Assembly: GCF_024734075.1 (NCBI RefSeq)
Contig: NZ_CP102850.1
Span: 2,294,001 to 2,358,000 of the forward strand
Direction of reading: 5' to 3'
Length of the DNA: 64,000 bases
Origin: Gordonia mangrovi
Lineage (GTDB): Bacteria; Actinomycetota; Actinomycetes; Mycobacteriales; Mycobacteriaceae
The notes under the pieces are model-generated. The model did not search any database. It was given only the letters and a program-made list of their open reading frames with translations, and had not been told where the DNA came from. How positions within the stretch are numbered: the first letter of the stretch is position 1; every line of letters begins with the position of its first letter. Shown in pieces: positions 56,236-64,000 of the stretch. Position numbers and translations under genes: made by a program.

Positions 56236-56981
56236 GTGTGCGCACGATCCCGCTGCGACAGGTACCCGGCGACTCGCTGGTGCACCGGCTGTGGGCCGGG
56301 ACCAAGCTGGTGGTCGTCTTCGTGCTCGGAGCGATGACGTGGGTGCTGCCGTCGTGGCCCGCGCTGGGCATGGTGGCGGCGGTCGTGGTGATCACCGCGA
56401 TCATCGCCGGCATCCCGTTGGGGGCGATCCCGCGCCCGCCCTGGTGGTTCTGGGGTCTGATCATCGCCGGCGGCCTGCTCAACGTCATGTTCGGGCCGGC
56501 GGCGCTGATCGTCTACCTGCGTGCGGTCACCCTCGGACTGGTTCTGGTGGCGAGCTCGATCCTGGTCATCTGGACGACGCCGATGGCCGACATCGCCCCC
56601 GCCATCGCGACGCTGATGCGTCCGCTGCGGGTGTTCCGGCTGCCGGTCGACGAGTGGGCGGTGGCGATCGCGCTGTGCCTGCGGGGGATGCCGATGCTCA
56701 TCGACGAACTGCGGATGCTGCGGGCGGCGCATCGGCTGCGGCCGTCGGCTCCGCCACGCAGTGGACACCCGGCAGCCGAGATGGGTGTCCTCGACATGAT
56801 CACCGCCGCGATGTCGAGTGCGCTGCGGCGCAGTTCGGAGATGGCCGAGGCGATCACCGCGCGAGGCGGCACCGGCCGGTTGGCCGCCTACCCGTCGCGG
56901 CCCGGCCGCGCCGATGCGGTGGTCTTGGTGGTGGTCGGTGTCGCCTGCGCGGCGGCGATCACGCTGACGATCCTGCTCTGA
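56232..56981 (+). CDS. ecfT: ECF transporter transmembrane component EcfT
   Basis: A 249-residue EcfT with five or six helices. Two coupling-helix Ala-Arg-Gly-type motifs contact the ATPases: the region AVAIALCLRGMPMLIDELRM and EMAEAITARGGTG (~215). It overlaps the fused ATPase gene as ATGA. Together they make a complete group-I-like ECF importer in two genes. A strong terminator follows. Confidence 0.9.
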   Translation: MSVRTIPLRQVPGDSLVHRLWAGTKLVVVFVLGAMTWVLPSWPALGMVAAVVVITAIIAGIPLGAIPRPPWWFWGLIIAGGLLNVMFGPAALIVYLRAVTLGLVLVASSILVIWTTPMADIAPAIATLMRPLRVFRLPVDEWAVAIALCLRGMPMLIDELRMLRAAHRLRPSAPPRSGHPAAEMGVLDMITAAMSSALRRSSEMAEAITARGGTGRLAAYPSRPGRADAVVLVVVGVACAAAITLTILL

Positions 56982-57004
56982 GCAGGCCACCCATGACAGA
57001 CAGT

Positions 57005-57038
57005 CGCCGCCCGGCTCGGAGATCCGAACCGGGCGGCG
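57005..57038. terminator. Bidirectional terminator between ecfT and sodA
   Basis: A 15-bp stem, CGCCGCCCGGCTCGG (57005-57019) against CCGAACCGGGCGGCG (57024-57038), one mismatch, loop AGAT. It lies between two convergent genes. Confidence 0.8.
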
Positions 57039-57063
57039 CTGCAGGAGTTCTGCCGACGAGGTG

Positions 57064-57693
57064 TCAGGCCGGGACGATGAGTCCCTTGCCCTGGCTGCTC
57101 GCGGTGGCGTAACGCTCGGCGGCGTCGGCCCAGTTGACCACGTTCCACCACGCCTTGACGTAGTCGGGCTTCACGTTCTGGTAGTCGAGGTAGAAGGCGT
57201 GCTCCCACATGTCGAGCATGACGACCGGGATGATCGCCGCGGGGATGTTGCCGCTCTGATCGGTCAGCTGCAGGACCACCAGCTTGCCGCCGATGGTGTC
57301 GTAGCCCAGGATCGCCCAGCCACTGCCCTGCAGCGTGGTGGCCGCAGCGGTGAAGTGTGCCTGGAACTTGTCGAAGCTGCCGAACTGGTCGTCGATCGCG
57401 GCGGCCAGATCGCCCTCGGGCTTGTCGCCACCGTTGGGCGACAGGTTCTTCCAGAAGATGGAGTGGTTGGTGTGGCCGCCGAGGTGGAAGGCGAGCGTCG
57501 CCGACAGCCCGTACACCTTGTCGGCGATGGTGCCGTCGTCACGGGCGGCGGCCATCTTCTCCAGGGTGGTGTTGGCGCCCTTGACGTAGGTGGCGTGGTG
57601 CTTGTCGTGATGGAGCTCCATGATCCTGCCGGAGATGTGCGGCTCGAGCGCCGCATAGTCGTAAGGGAGATCCGGCAAGGTGTATTCAGCCAC
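57064..57693 (-). CDS. sodA: Manganese/iron superoxide dismutase
   Basis: A 209-residue SOD. Metal ligands: His28 ([13 protein letters not shown]), His near 76 ([13 protein letters not shown]), and Asp/His in [26 protein letters not shown] and [10 protein letters not shown] are family signatures; Gly/Gln positions favour Mn, typical for Mycobacteriales, though Fe cannot be excluded by eye. The GTG start has GAGAGGA 5 nt upstream. A perfect dyad at 57836-57855 lies upstream. Confidence 0.96.
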   Translation of the reverse strand: MAEYTLPDLPYDYAALEPHISGRIMELHHDKHHATYVKGANTTLEKMAAARDDGTIADKVYGLSATLAFHLGGHTNHSIFWKNLSPNGGDKPEGDLAAAIDDQFGSFDKFQAHFTAAATTLQGSGWAILGYDTIGGKLVVLQLTDQSGNIPAAIIPVVMLDMWEHAFYLDYQNVKPDYVKAWWNVVNWADAAERYATASSQGKGLIVPA

Positions 57694-57835
57694 GATAATC
57701 CTCTCTGAGGTGCTGCTCGTTTGTCACTGCGCGCGTGGATCACGGACGCCGGACTGCAGAGCCCGACATCGGGACGCGCGAGTACTTCCACCCTTACCCA
57801 CCGCATGGGCGATTGCAAACACTGCGACCCAATCC

Positions 57836-57855
57836 ACTTCAAGTGCAGTTGAAGT
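57836..57855. promoter_or_regulatory. Perfect dyad upstream of sodA
   Basis: ACTTCAA-GTGCAG-TTGAAGT lies about 145 bp upstream of the sodA start and 34 bp from the end of the small membrane protein gene. It is an operator candidate; the regulator is unknown. Confidence 0.35.
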
Positions 57856-57888
57856 CTGCGTGGCGGGGCCGGGGCGGGCGTCGGCGGC

Positions 57889-58041
57889 TCAGAGCAGCAT
57901 CAACACGATGAGGAGGGCAACCAGTGCGACGATGCTCGCGGCCGTGCCGGCACATGCGGAGCGGACGTTGTAAGTGGCGCGCGGAGTGCTCGGCCGAGGG
58001 CCGAGGGCCCGCCGGAGTTCAGAACTCGCGTGCGTTGCCAT
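57889..58041 (-). CDS. Small single-helix membrane protein, 50 residues
   Basis: ATG at 58041 with GAAGGG upstream (6 nt). The basic N-terminal half (MATHASSELRRALGPRPSTP) is followed by a 20-residue helix (AGTAASIVALVALLIVLMLL) that ends the protein. Composition and ribosome site support a real gene, although it is below the usual length cutoff. It is divergent from msrA. Function unknown. Confidence 0.55.
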   Translation of the reverse strand: MATHASSELRRALGPRPSTPRATYNVRSACAGTAASIVALVALLIVLMLL

Positions 58042-58160
58042 GAACACCCTTCGTCGTCGCTGATCCCATCCGGGAGTGACAATCATCACAGCCCCGACGT
58101 GGACGCAATGATAGGCAGACGGCGCGCAATCCATCAACCCGAACCGGTGCCGACGCCGCG

Positions 58161-58166
58161 TACGAT
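58161..58166 (+). promoter_or_regulatory. -10 element TACGAT of msrA, leaderless start
   Basis: TACGAT ends 7 nt before the ATG at 58174. Confidence 0.45.
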
Positions 58167-58173
58167 CGGGTGC

Positions 58174-58878
58174 ATGTCGTGGCTTGACCAGCTTCTTTTC
58201 TCCCGATCGCACAAACGGGAAATGATCTCGCCCGAGCAGGCTCTGCCGGGCCGGCCCGACGGCATGCCGGTCGCCGACGAACACCTGCTCCTGCATCACC
58301 CGATGCGGGGTGACGCCGATTCCGAGTCCCATGGCATCGGGAGTTTCGGGGACGGCCTGTCGGCGGTGGTCCTCGCGGGCGGCTGCTTCTGGGGTATCGA
58401 GGAGATCTTCTGGCAGGTGCCCGGCGTGTACACGACCGCCGTCGGCTATGCCGGGGGATATACGCCGAACCCCACCTACAACGAGGTGTGCACCGCTCAT
58501 ACCGGGCACACCGAGGCGGTGCTCGTGGTGTTCGACCCTGACGTGATCGACCTCGAAGGTGTCCTGAGGATCTTCTGGGAGAGTCACGATCCCACTCAGG
58601 AGATGCGGCAGGGCAACGACGTGGGCACGCAGTACCGGTCGGCGATCTACACCCTCTCCGAGGCCGACACCGAGGTGGCCGCCGGGACCGCGGAGACCTT
58701 CCAGAAGGTGTTGGCCGAGGCGGGTCTGGGGCCCATCGCCACCGAGATCGCGCCGCTGGCCGCCGCCGGTGACGGCATGTTCTACTACGCCGAGGACCAT
58801 CACCAGCAGTACCTCGCGAAGAACCCGCACGGTTATCGCTGCCACGCCGCCACCGGGCTGCAGTACCCGGCCGGCTGA
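58174..58878 (+). CDS. msrA: Peptide methionine-S-sulfoxide reductase
   Basis: A 234-residue MsrA with catalytic motif [14 protein letters not shown] (nucleophile Cys near 75), then [53 protein letters not shown] and [21 protein letters not shown]; the last Cys could be the resolving residue. It repairs oxidised methionine, alongside sodA. The N-terminal ~60 residues are an extension common in actinobacterial MsrA. An AlkZ-like gene follows 4 nt later. Confidence 0.95.
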   Translation: MSWLDQLLFSRSHKREMISPEQALPGRPDGMPVADEHLLLHHPMRGDADSESHGIGSFGDGLSAVVLAGGCFWGIEEIFWQVPGVYTTAVGYAGGYTPNPTYNEVCTAHTGHTEAVLVVFDPDVIDLEGVLRIFWESHDPTQEMRQGNDVGTQYRSAIYTLSEADTEVAAGTAETFQKVLAEAGLGPIATEIAPLAAAGDGMFYYAEDHHQQYLAKNPHGYRCHAATGLQYPAG

Positions 58879-58882
58879 GCAG

Positions 58883-59953
58883 GTGGCGCACCAGATCACC
58901 ACCGGTCAATGGAACCGGACCCTCCTGCATCGCCAGCACTTGCTCGACCGAGTCGCCGAGGACGCCATCGAGGTGCTCGACCGCTGTGTCGGCCTGCAGG
59001 CGCAGGACCCCCGCGCGCCGTTCTTCGGACTGGCCTCCCGCATCGCCGATTTCGATCCGCTCGAGCTCGACGAGCTGCTCATCGATCGTGAGGTGGTGCG
59101 CATGGCGACGCTACGGTCGACGGTCTGTGCGATGGATGCGGAGGACGCACGGTGGGTGCGGCCGCTCGTGCAGCCGACACTGGACGCCGAACTCGCCACG
59201 CATGCACGCGAACTGGGCGAGAGGCGCGCCGCGCAGGTGGTGGCCGAGGCCGGCGATCTGCTGGCCGGCAGGTCGATTTCCGGCACCGAACTCGGTCGCG
59301 CGTTGCACCAACGCCACCCCGCGGCGTCACCGGCGACACTCGTCGCGGTGGCGCGCTGTGCCCTGCCGCTGGTCCAGGTGCCGCCACGCGGGCTGTGGCG
59401 GGGTTCTGCCGCGCCCACCTATCAGCTGTTCGACGATTGGGTCGGGGCGCGTGAGCCGGCGGTGACCGGCGACGAGGCGCGCCGAGACCTGATCAGGCTG
59501 TATCTGCGCGGTTTCGGCCCGGCAACCGTCCAGGGCATCCAGCGGTGGTGCGGGTTGACGAAACTGGGGTCGTTGGTCGAAGAGATGGAGGCCGACTGGG
59601 AACTCGTGGAGCGCAGCGGTCCCGACGGAGAACGGTTATTCGACCTGGAGGGCCTCGACATCATCGACGCCGACCGTCCCGCCCCGGTCCGCCTGCTGGC
59701 ACCGTACGACAATGTGCTTGTCGCACAGGCCGACCGGCAAAGGATCGCCGACGAGGACCGAATTCGCCGCTTGCGCACCCCCAACGGGCGATCACCCGGG
59801 TTCGTGTTGGTCGATGGCTGGCTGGCCGGGTCGTGGCACATCGACGACGGGCGCGTCGGTCTTGACTTGATGATCGAGCCGTCGGCAGCGCAACGTGACG
59901 AGCTGGACGTCGAAGTCCAACTCCTGCAGGACTTTCTCGACGAACGCGGCTGA
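58883..59953 (+). CDS. Winged-helix DNA-binding protein, AlkZ/YcaQ-like
   Basis: A 356-residue HTH_42 protein. The motif GLQAQDPRAPFFGLASRI contains the Gln-x-Gln pair that AlkZ-type glycosylases use. Tandem winged-helix segments follow (VRMATLRSTVCAMDAEDAR, RRDLIRLYLRGFGPATVQGI), with RLLAPYDNVLVAQADRQRI near the end. AlkZ unhooks interstrand crosslinks or alkylated bases; many homologues lack proven activity. The GTG start is only 4 nt after msrA, so it is probably co-transcribed. Glycosylase activity is inference. Confidence 0.8.
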   Translation: MAHQITTGQWNRTLLHRQHLLDRVAEDAIEVLDRCVGLQAQDPRAPFFGLASRIADFDPLELDELLIDREVVRMATLRSTVCAMDAEDARWVRPLVQPTLDAELATHARELGERRAAQVVAEAGDLLAGRSISGTELGRALHQRHPAASPATLVAVARCALPLVQVPPRGLWRGSAAPTYQLFDDWVGAREPAVTGDEARRDLIRLYLRGFGPATVQGIQRWCGLTKLGSLVEEMEADWELVERSGPDGERLFDLEGLDIIDADRPAPVRLLAPYDNVLVAQADRQRIADEDRIRRLRTPNGRSPGFVLVDGWLAGSWHIDDGRVGLDLMIEPSAAQRDELDVEVQLLQDFLDERG

Positions 59954-59958
59954 GGGTG

Positions 59959-60711
59959 TCATTGCCCGGTGCGTGGGTTGCGGCTGGTGATGCAATAGCG
60001 GCGCCCCACCGGGTCCCGCATCACCGTCCACCGTTCGAAGCGGTCGACGACCTGGGCGCCCCACCCCTCATGCCGCGTCACCTCGTCCTCCACCGCGGTG
60101 GCGGCCAGATCGAGGTGGCCCGAAGCCGATGTGCTGGGATCGTCTCGCCCGGTGCGCTGCAAGAGAATTCCCACCGCCAAGGCGGGGTCTCGGGACAGCT
60201 GTACCAATTCAGGCCGGCTGGTGGGCCTCGTCGGGCGGCCGGTGATCGCCGACCAGAACTCGACCTCCCGGTCGAAGGCGTCGTGCGGCACGTCGATACA
60301 CACCTGGTCGATGATGCTGATCGTGTCGCCGGGCCAGCGGATGGGGCGTGACCGCTCGGACTCGCCCTGCCAGGCGACCAGGCAGAACACGAACCCGGCC
60401 GGTGACGTCAGCGACATCCAACCCGCGGTGCTGTTATCCCGAATAATGTTGGCGCCGAGTCGCATCGATTCATCGACCGCCGACTTCGGATCGTCCACAT
60501 GCAGGTCGAGATGCACCCCGCCCGGGCCCTCATGGATTCGCTGGACGCGCAGGTGAGGGTCGCCGTTGAAGGGTTCCAGGGATGCGAACTCGCGGTGCTC
60601 GCCACGCGGCGGCGACACCGTGCTGCCGGCGATCGCCCGCCAGAACGTCACCTCGGCGCCGAACTGGTCGGACGGGAAATCCAGGAACGCCGTGAGCCAT
60701 CGGATCCGCAC
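59959..60711 (-). CDS. VOC-family protein with two glyoxalase-like domains
   Basis: A 250-residue protein of two vicinal-oxygen-chelate modules: residues ~1-115 (VTFWRAIAGSTVSPPRGEHR, VHLDLHVDDPKSAVDESMRL) and ~125-245 (QVCIDVPHDAFDREVEFWSA, GHLDLAATAVEDEVTRH). Such proteins bind antibiotics or act as dioxygenases/isomerases; this one cannot be specified. It starts with GTG, supported by a -10 box 6 nt upstream, and is divergent from the protease gene. Confidence 0.85.
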   Translation of the reverse strand: MRIRWLTAFLDFPSDQFGAEVTFWRAIAGSTVSPPRGEHREFASLEPFNGDPHLRVQRIHEGPGGVHLDLHVDDPKSAVDESMRLGANIIRDNSTAGWMSLTSPAGFVFCLVAWQGESERSRPIRWPGDTISIIDQVCIDVPHDAFDREVEFWSAITGRPTRPTSRPELVQLSRDPALAVGILLQRTGRDDPSTSASGHLDLAATAVEDEVTRHEGWGAQVVDRFERWTVMRDPVGRRYCITSRNPRTGQ

Positions 60712-60717
60712 GCCGAA

Positions 60718-60741
60718 AGTCTAGTGTCGGCGCACTACACT
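60718..60741. promoter_or_regulatory. Back-to-back leaderless promoters (VOC and SppA genes)
   Basis: TAGACT on the minus strand (60723-60718) ends 6 nt before the VOC GTG. TACACT on the plus strand (60736-60741) ends 7 nt before the protease ATG. Only 37 bp separate the two genes. Confidence 0.5.
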
Positions 60742-60748
60742 CGGCCTC

Positions 60749-61597
60749 ATGACCGGTGGACCCTTCAGATCGATGGCCAAGCGTGTGGCGCGTTCGCGTG
60801 CCGACCGGGTCGCCGTCGTCCGGCTCGACGGACCGATCGGGGTGGCCGGGATGGGACGCCATGGGATCAGCACCGACGGCCTCGAGCCGGTCCTCAAGCG
60901 GGCGTTCGGCACCGAGCACGTCAAGGCCGTCGTCATCGTCATCAACTCGCCCGGTGGGTCGCCCGCACAGTCGGAGTACATCGCCGAGCGCATCCGGCAG
61001 CTGTCGGCCGAGAAAGGCGTCCCGGTGCTCGCCTTCTGCGAGGACATCGCGGCCTCGGGCGGGTACTGGATCGCCTGCGCGGCCGACGAGATCTTCGCCG
61101 CCCACACCTCGATGATCGGTTCGATCGGTGTGGTGTCGTCGGGTTTCGGATTGTCCGATGTGCTCTCCCGGTTCGGCGTGCAGCGTCGGCTCTACACGGC
61201 CGGCGACAACAAGGCTCGACTCGACACCTTCTCGCCGGAGCGACCCGAGGACGTGGAGTGGCTCAAGGGTCTGCAGAATCAGCTGCACGAGGCCTTCATC
61301 AGCTGGGTCCGGCAGCGTCGAGGGAAGAAGCTCAACGCGCCCGATGACGAGCTGTTCAGCGGCGACGTCTGGGTGGGCGGCCGCGCGGTGGAGGTAGGGC
61401 TGATCGACGCGATCGGCGTCATGCGGTCGGTGATCGCCGAGCGTTACCCGGACGCCGAGATCACCATGATCGACGCTCCCAAGCCGCTGCTGGCGCGGCT
61501 ACTCGGTGGTCACGTCAGTGTGCAGGACATCGCCCAGAACGCCGTGGCCGGCGCGCTGGGGGTATTCGATCGGCCGATCACCACCGAGCTGCGCTGA
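60749..61597 (+). CDS. sppA: SppA-like S49 family serine protease
   Basis: A 282-residue single-domain signal-peptide-peptidase-like protein: VAVVRLDGPIGVAG, VVIVINSPGGSPAQSEYIAE, the nucleophile in EDIAASGGYWIACAADEI, MIGSIGVVSSGF and WVGGRAVEVGLID. Like the short SppA forms it would form rings at the membrane; no clear transmembrane helix is seen, so it may be cytoplasmic. It degrades cleaved signal peptides or other small peptides. Confidence 0.9.
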   Translation: MTGGPFRSMAKRVARSRADRVAVVRLDGPIGVAGMGRHGISTDGLEPVLKRAFGTEHVKAVVIVINSPGGSPAQSEYIAERIRQLSAEKGVPVLAFCEDIAASGGYWIACAADEIFAAHTSMIGSIGVVSSGFGLSDVLSRFGVQRRLYTAGDNKARLDTFSPERPEDVEWLKGLQNQLHEAFISWVRQRRGKKLNAPDDELFSGDVWVGGRAVEVGLIDAIGVMRSVIAERYPDAEITMIDAPKPLLARLLGGHVSVQDIAQNAVAGALGVFDRPITTELR

Positions 61598-62034
61598 CCC
61601 GGCCCCGGGCGTCCGCAATGATCCTTGGAGCGGAGCAGATGTGCACAATTCTCCCCAAGTTATCCACAGGTCGGCTCGCGATGGGGAAGAATCTTCAGGT
61701 GTGACCCGGACATGCACTGCGGTGAAGAATATGTAACGGTGAGCCACCAGTTCGGTGACAACCATCACACCCAGTGTGAGTGCAGTCACAGCAGACCGCA
61801 AGGTTGTGCCGGGTTTCTCCACAATTTCCACAGTCTCATCCACAGCTTTATGGTGGCCAATGCACACTACCGGCCAGTTGGCAAAGCAGCATGTGGATAG
61901 TTATATGCAGGTCGTCATAGTCGGATTCCCGTCGTGACGTGCGTGTCAATTTGAGTCGTTGTCCGCGAGGTTGTGCACAGGTGTTCGTGGCATGATCCGC
62001 GCCCGCGCTCGGGTGGCTGTGCCACCATGGATTC
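61598..62034. other. Non-coding DnaA-box cluster
   Basis: 437 bp without a gene, more AT-rich than its surroundings. It holds seven 9-mers close to the DnaA box: TTGTGCACA (61640-61648, inverted), TTATCCACA (61660-61668), TTCTCCACA (61815-61823), ATTTCCACA (61824-61832), TCATCCACA (61836-61844), CTATCCACA (61892-61900, inverted) and TTGTGCACA (61971-61979). Three are packed in 30 bp. It also holds the CRP-type site at 61775-61790. It is not the usual dnaA-dnaN origin, as none of those genes is near. Confidence 0.7.
61775..61790. promoter_or_regulatory. CRP/GlxR-type binding site
   Basis: TGTGAGTGCAGTCACA matches the TGTGA-N6-TCACA consensus perfectly. It lies 245 bp upstream of the rhodanese gene, amid the DnaA-box-like sites. 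Confidence 0.55.
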
Positions 62035-62376
62035 GTGAGTATGGGCGACATCCGACAGGTGCCGGTGACCGAGCTCCCGAACGATTTCACCGACGACGCC
62101 GACCGTGTGCTGCTCGATGTCCGCGAGCACGACGAATGGGCGGCCGGGCATGTCCGGGGAGCGCTGCACATCCCCCTCGGCGATGTCCCCACCCGCTTGG
62201 GAGAGATCGACCTCGACGCCGAGCTGCTCGTGGTGTGCCACTCGAGTGGGCGGTCGATGCGAGTGCTGCAATACCTGGATCAAATGGGCTACGAGGGCAG
62301 CTGTGTGCGCGGCGGGATGCTGGCCTGGGTCGAGCACGGCAAGCCCATCGAGACTCCGAACGCCGAGTCGCAATGA
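62035..62376 (+). CDS. Rhodanese-domain protein
   Basis: A 113-residue single rhodanese domain: VLLDVREHDEWAAGHVRGALHIPLGD, then the active loop VVCHSSGRSMR (persulfide Cys near 69) and GGMLAWVEHGKPIE. It transfers sulfane sulfur. The start could be GTG 62035 or ATG 62041. Its stop overlaps the next start as ATGA. Confidence 0.92.
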   Translation: MSMGDIRQVPVTELPNDFTDDADRVLLDVREHDEWAAGHVRGALHIPLGDVPTRLGEIDLDAELLVVCHSSGRSMRVLQYLDQMGYEGSCVRGGMLAWVEHGKPIETPNAESQ

Positions 62377-63416
62377 TCGACCTGTGCCCGCGGTGCCGCA
62401 TCCAGGCGCCACACCGCCCTGGACGAGAGCGCTGCCCCCGATGTGGGGGTCCGCTACGTGTCCTCGACTCCGATCTACTCGGGGCCGCGCGACCGGCGGC
62501 GCGACCTTCGCCCACGCCTGAGTCGACCGCGGAGCCGACCCGGCCCGGGCTGGCCGCGCCGGCGTCGCGACCGGCTCCGGTGAGCGGTCCGCGTAGCGGC
62601 CGGCTCTATCGCAGCCGCCACGTCCGCTGGGTCGCCCGTCGTCCGCCCGAGGCGATCCCGCTGCGTCGGCGTCCCGAGCTCGCCGCCCCGCCCCGCTACA
62701 TCCCGCGCTATGTCTACATCCCGCAGTGGGGGTTGCGTGACGCACCGGTGGCGCCGGATGCCGCCACCTCGCGCGCCGCCGTGCTGTCCGCAGCGCTCAC
62801 CCGGGCACTGCACGTCCTGGCCGCAGCGCTCGGGCTGGCCGCGATCGCCCACCTGCTGCGGTACGGCCTGCTGATCGTGAATCGGTCCACTCCGGTCCCG
62901 GCATGGACGGACCTGGTCACCTCCACTTTGGTCATCTTCGGTGGCCTGCTCGCCCTCGGCTGCTTCGTCTACACCACCGTCGTGTTCGCGCGGTGGGTGA
63001 TGGCGATGCGGACCGAGGCCTACCGCGGCGCCGATCGCCGAGACCCGCGGGCGCGGTGGCAGATTCTGTTGCTGGCGGCGGTGCCGCTGGTGAACGTGGT
63101 GGGCGTGGCCGTGTTGCTGCATGAAGCGGCGAACGTCCGCGCCGATCTCGATCGCGACCGCACTCGACGTCGATTGACCCGGATGTGGGTGGCCTGGACG
63201 ATCGTGAACGTCCTCGCGGTGGCCGCGATCGTGACCCGCGTGGTCGCGACGCTGTCGGGCTCGATCCAGACCGGCGCCAACGGGCTGGTGGCGGTCACCG
63301 TCTCCGCGGCGTGTTCGGCGGTGTTCGCTCGGTGGCTGGCCGGTCGGCTCGAGGCCACCTTCGCCACGGCACAACACGATCCGGTTCCGTCACGCCGGTG
63401 GGTGGTGGCCGCATGA
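62373..63416 (+). CDS. Zinc-ribbon membrane protein, DUF4328-like
   Basis: A 347-residue protein. Residues 1-~30 form a zinc ribbon (CPRCRIQAPH, CPRCGGPL). A Pro/Arg-rich section (~35-130) follows, then four helices (~135-330; LHVLAAALGLAAIAHLLRYG, STLVIFGGLLALGCFVYTTV, ILLLAAVPLVNVVGVAVLLH) resembling DUF4328. It starts inside the rhodanese stop and ends inside the start of the phosphodiesterase gene, so the three genes are one operon. Function unknown. Confidence 0.8.
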   Translation: MIDLCPRCRIQAPHRPGRERCPRCGGPLRVLDSDLLGAARPAARPSPTPESTAEPTRPGLAAPASRPAPVSGPRSGRLYRSRHVRWVARRPPEAIPLRRRPELAAPPRYIPRYVYIPQWGLRDAPVAPDAATSRAAVLSAALTRALHVLAAALGLAAIAHLLRYGLLIVNRSTPVPAWTDLVTSTLVIFGGLLALGCFVYTTVVFARWVMAMRTEAYRGADRRDPRARWQILLLAAVPLVNVVGVAVLLHEAANVRADLDRDRTRRRLTRMWVAWTIVNVLAVAAIVTRVVATLSGSIQTGANGLVAVTVSAACSAVFARWLAGRLEATFATAQHDPVPSRRWVVAA

Positions 63417-64000
63417 CGGGCGCCGAACAGGTCTCCAGGTCGGGCAAGCCCGCCGTCGTCGCCCACCGTGGCGCGTCGGCCGACTTACCCGAGCACACGC
63501 TGGCCGCCTACGAACGAGCACTCGCCGAGGGTGCCGACGGGCTCGAATGCGACGTCCGGCTGACCAGCGACCACGAACTCGTCTGCGTGCACGACCGGAC
63601 CGTCGACCGCACCTCCGACGGAGTCGGTGCGGTCAGCGAGATGTCGCTGGCACAACTGCGCGAACTCGACTTCGGCAGCTGGCATCCGGCCCGCACACAG
63701 GCATCGGTGCTGACCCTGCGGGAGCTGATCACGCTCACCCTCGACTGGCGCCGTCCGGTCCGGCTGTTCATCGAGACCAAACACCCGGTGCGCTTCGGCA
63801 GCCTCGTCGAGCAGAAGCTGTTGGCGATGTTGCACGAATTCGGCGTCGCGACCCCACCGTCGGCCGATCACAGTCGCGCGGTGGTCATCTCGTTCTCCTC
63901 GGCCGGGGTCTGGCGCGTCCGCCGGCATGCGCCGATGCTACCGACGATCCTGCTCGGCGACACCGCCCGGATGCTCGGCGGCAGCGCGGCCACCGCAGTG
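63413..64000 (+). CDS. Glycerophosphodiester phosphodiesterase, 3' end missing
   Basis: The frame is open to the window end (about 196 residues visible). AVVAHRGASADLPEHTLAAY carries the HRG and E-T motif, EGADGLECDVRLTSDHELVCVHD the metal/catalytic residues, and RLFIETKHP a further acidic site, all as in GDPD/GlpQ enzymes that split glycerophosphodiesters. No signal peptide is seen, so it is probably cytoplasmic. Overlaps the previous stop as ATGA. Confidence 0.92.
   Translation, partial: MTGAEQVSRSGKPAVVAHRGASADLPEHTLAAYERALAEGADGLECDVRLTSDHELVCVHDRTVDRTSDGVGAVSEMSLAQLRELDFGSWHPARTQASVLTLRELITLTLDWRRPVRLFIETKHPVRFGSLVEQKLLAMLHEFGVATPPSADHSRAVVISFSSAGVWRVRRHAPMLPTILLGDTARMLGGSAATAV

Noticed and set aside
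61598..62034. The main chromosomal origin oriC
   Set aside because: dnaA, dnaN, recF, rpmH are absent nearby, so the DnaA-box-like cluster is not the canonical origin.

Overview
The window is GC-rich chromosomal DNA from an actinobacterium of the order Mycobacteriales, most probably Gordonia or a close relative. The evidence is: a LysX-type fused lysyl-phosphatidylglycerol synthase/lysyl-tRNA synthetase, a GabD2-type dehydrogenase, an MspA-like porin (mycolate outer membrane), an EspR-like regulator, a DUF222/HNH protein, an ECF transporter fused as in mycobacteria, and many apparently leaderless genes with a TANNNT box 6-7 nt before the start. The genus call is inference from gene content, not from a search.

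Layout. 1-5.6 kb: the 3' part of a DUF222/HNH endonuclease gene, a sulP-merR operon behind a MerR-type promoter with a 19-bp spacer, and a DUF2254 fusion protein. 5.6-18 kb (minus strand): one long catabolic cluster. GbcA/GbcB convert glycine betaine to dimethylglycine, dimethylglycine oxidase gives sarcosine, and SoxBDAG gives glycine. PurU handles the one-carbon units, and an IclR regulator lies at the far end behind an inserted VapBC pair. soxD and soxA are one reading frame whose joint lies in a dispersed intergenic repeat. 18-31.7 kb: an esterase, gltBD, a double-HTH TetR regulator, a SRPBCC protein, an S4 protein and lysX, which carries an in-frame tandem repeat.

31.7-38.3 kb is an accessory segment: two frameshifted genes (an alpha/beta hydrolase and an MBL-fold enzyme), an orphan protein with a PA-like domain, an MspA-like porin, an unrecognised cysteine-rich secreted protein and a small two-helix membrane protein. 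38.3-45.7 kb: rraA-like gene, gabD2, and a two-gene exported cassette (quinoprotein dehydrogenase-like plus cyclase) bracketed by two nearly identical 83-84 bp direct repeats with nested hairpins, then a GT39-type glycosyltransferase and an epoxide-hydrolase-like enzyme.

45.7-64 kb: a Lys/Ala/Pro-rich protein with a C-terminal membrane anchor next to a DUF6474-like gene, a TM0106-type nuclease, a Ser/Thr-rich surface protein, an XRE/ImmA-IrrE/MAB_1171c-like triad, a TMEM165-type cation exporter, a fused ECF transporter with EcfT, sodA, a 50-residue membrane protein, msrA, an AlkZ-like protein, a VOC protein and a SppA-like protease. A 437-bp non-coding region follows with seven DnaA-box-like 9-mers and a perfect CRP/GlxR-type site. 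The window ends with rhodanese, DUF4328-like and glycerophosphodiester phosphodiesterase genes (the last cut by the window end).

The strongest candidates for something undescribed are the DnaA-box cluster, the repeat-bracketed cassette, the repeat-made soxDA fusion, the XRE-protease-membrane triad, and the porin/secreted-protein set.
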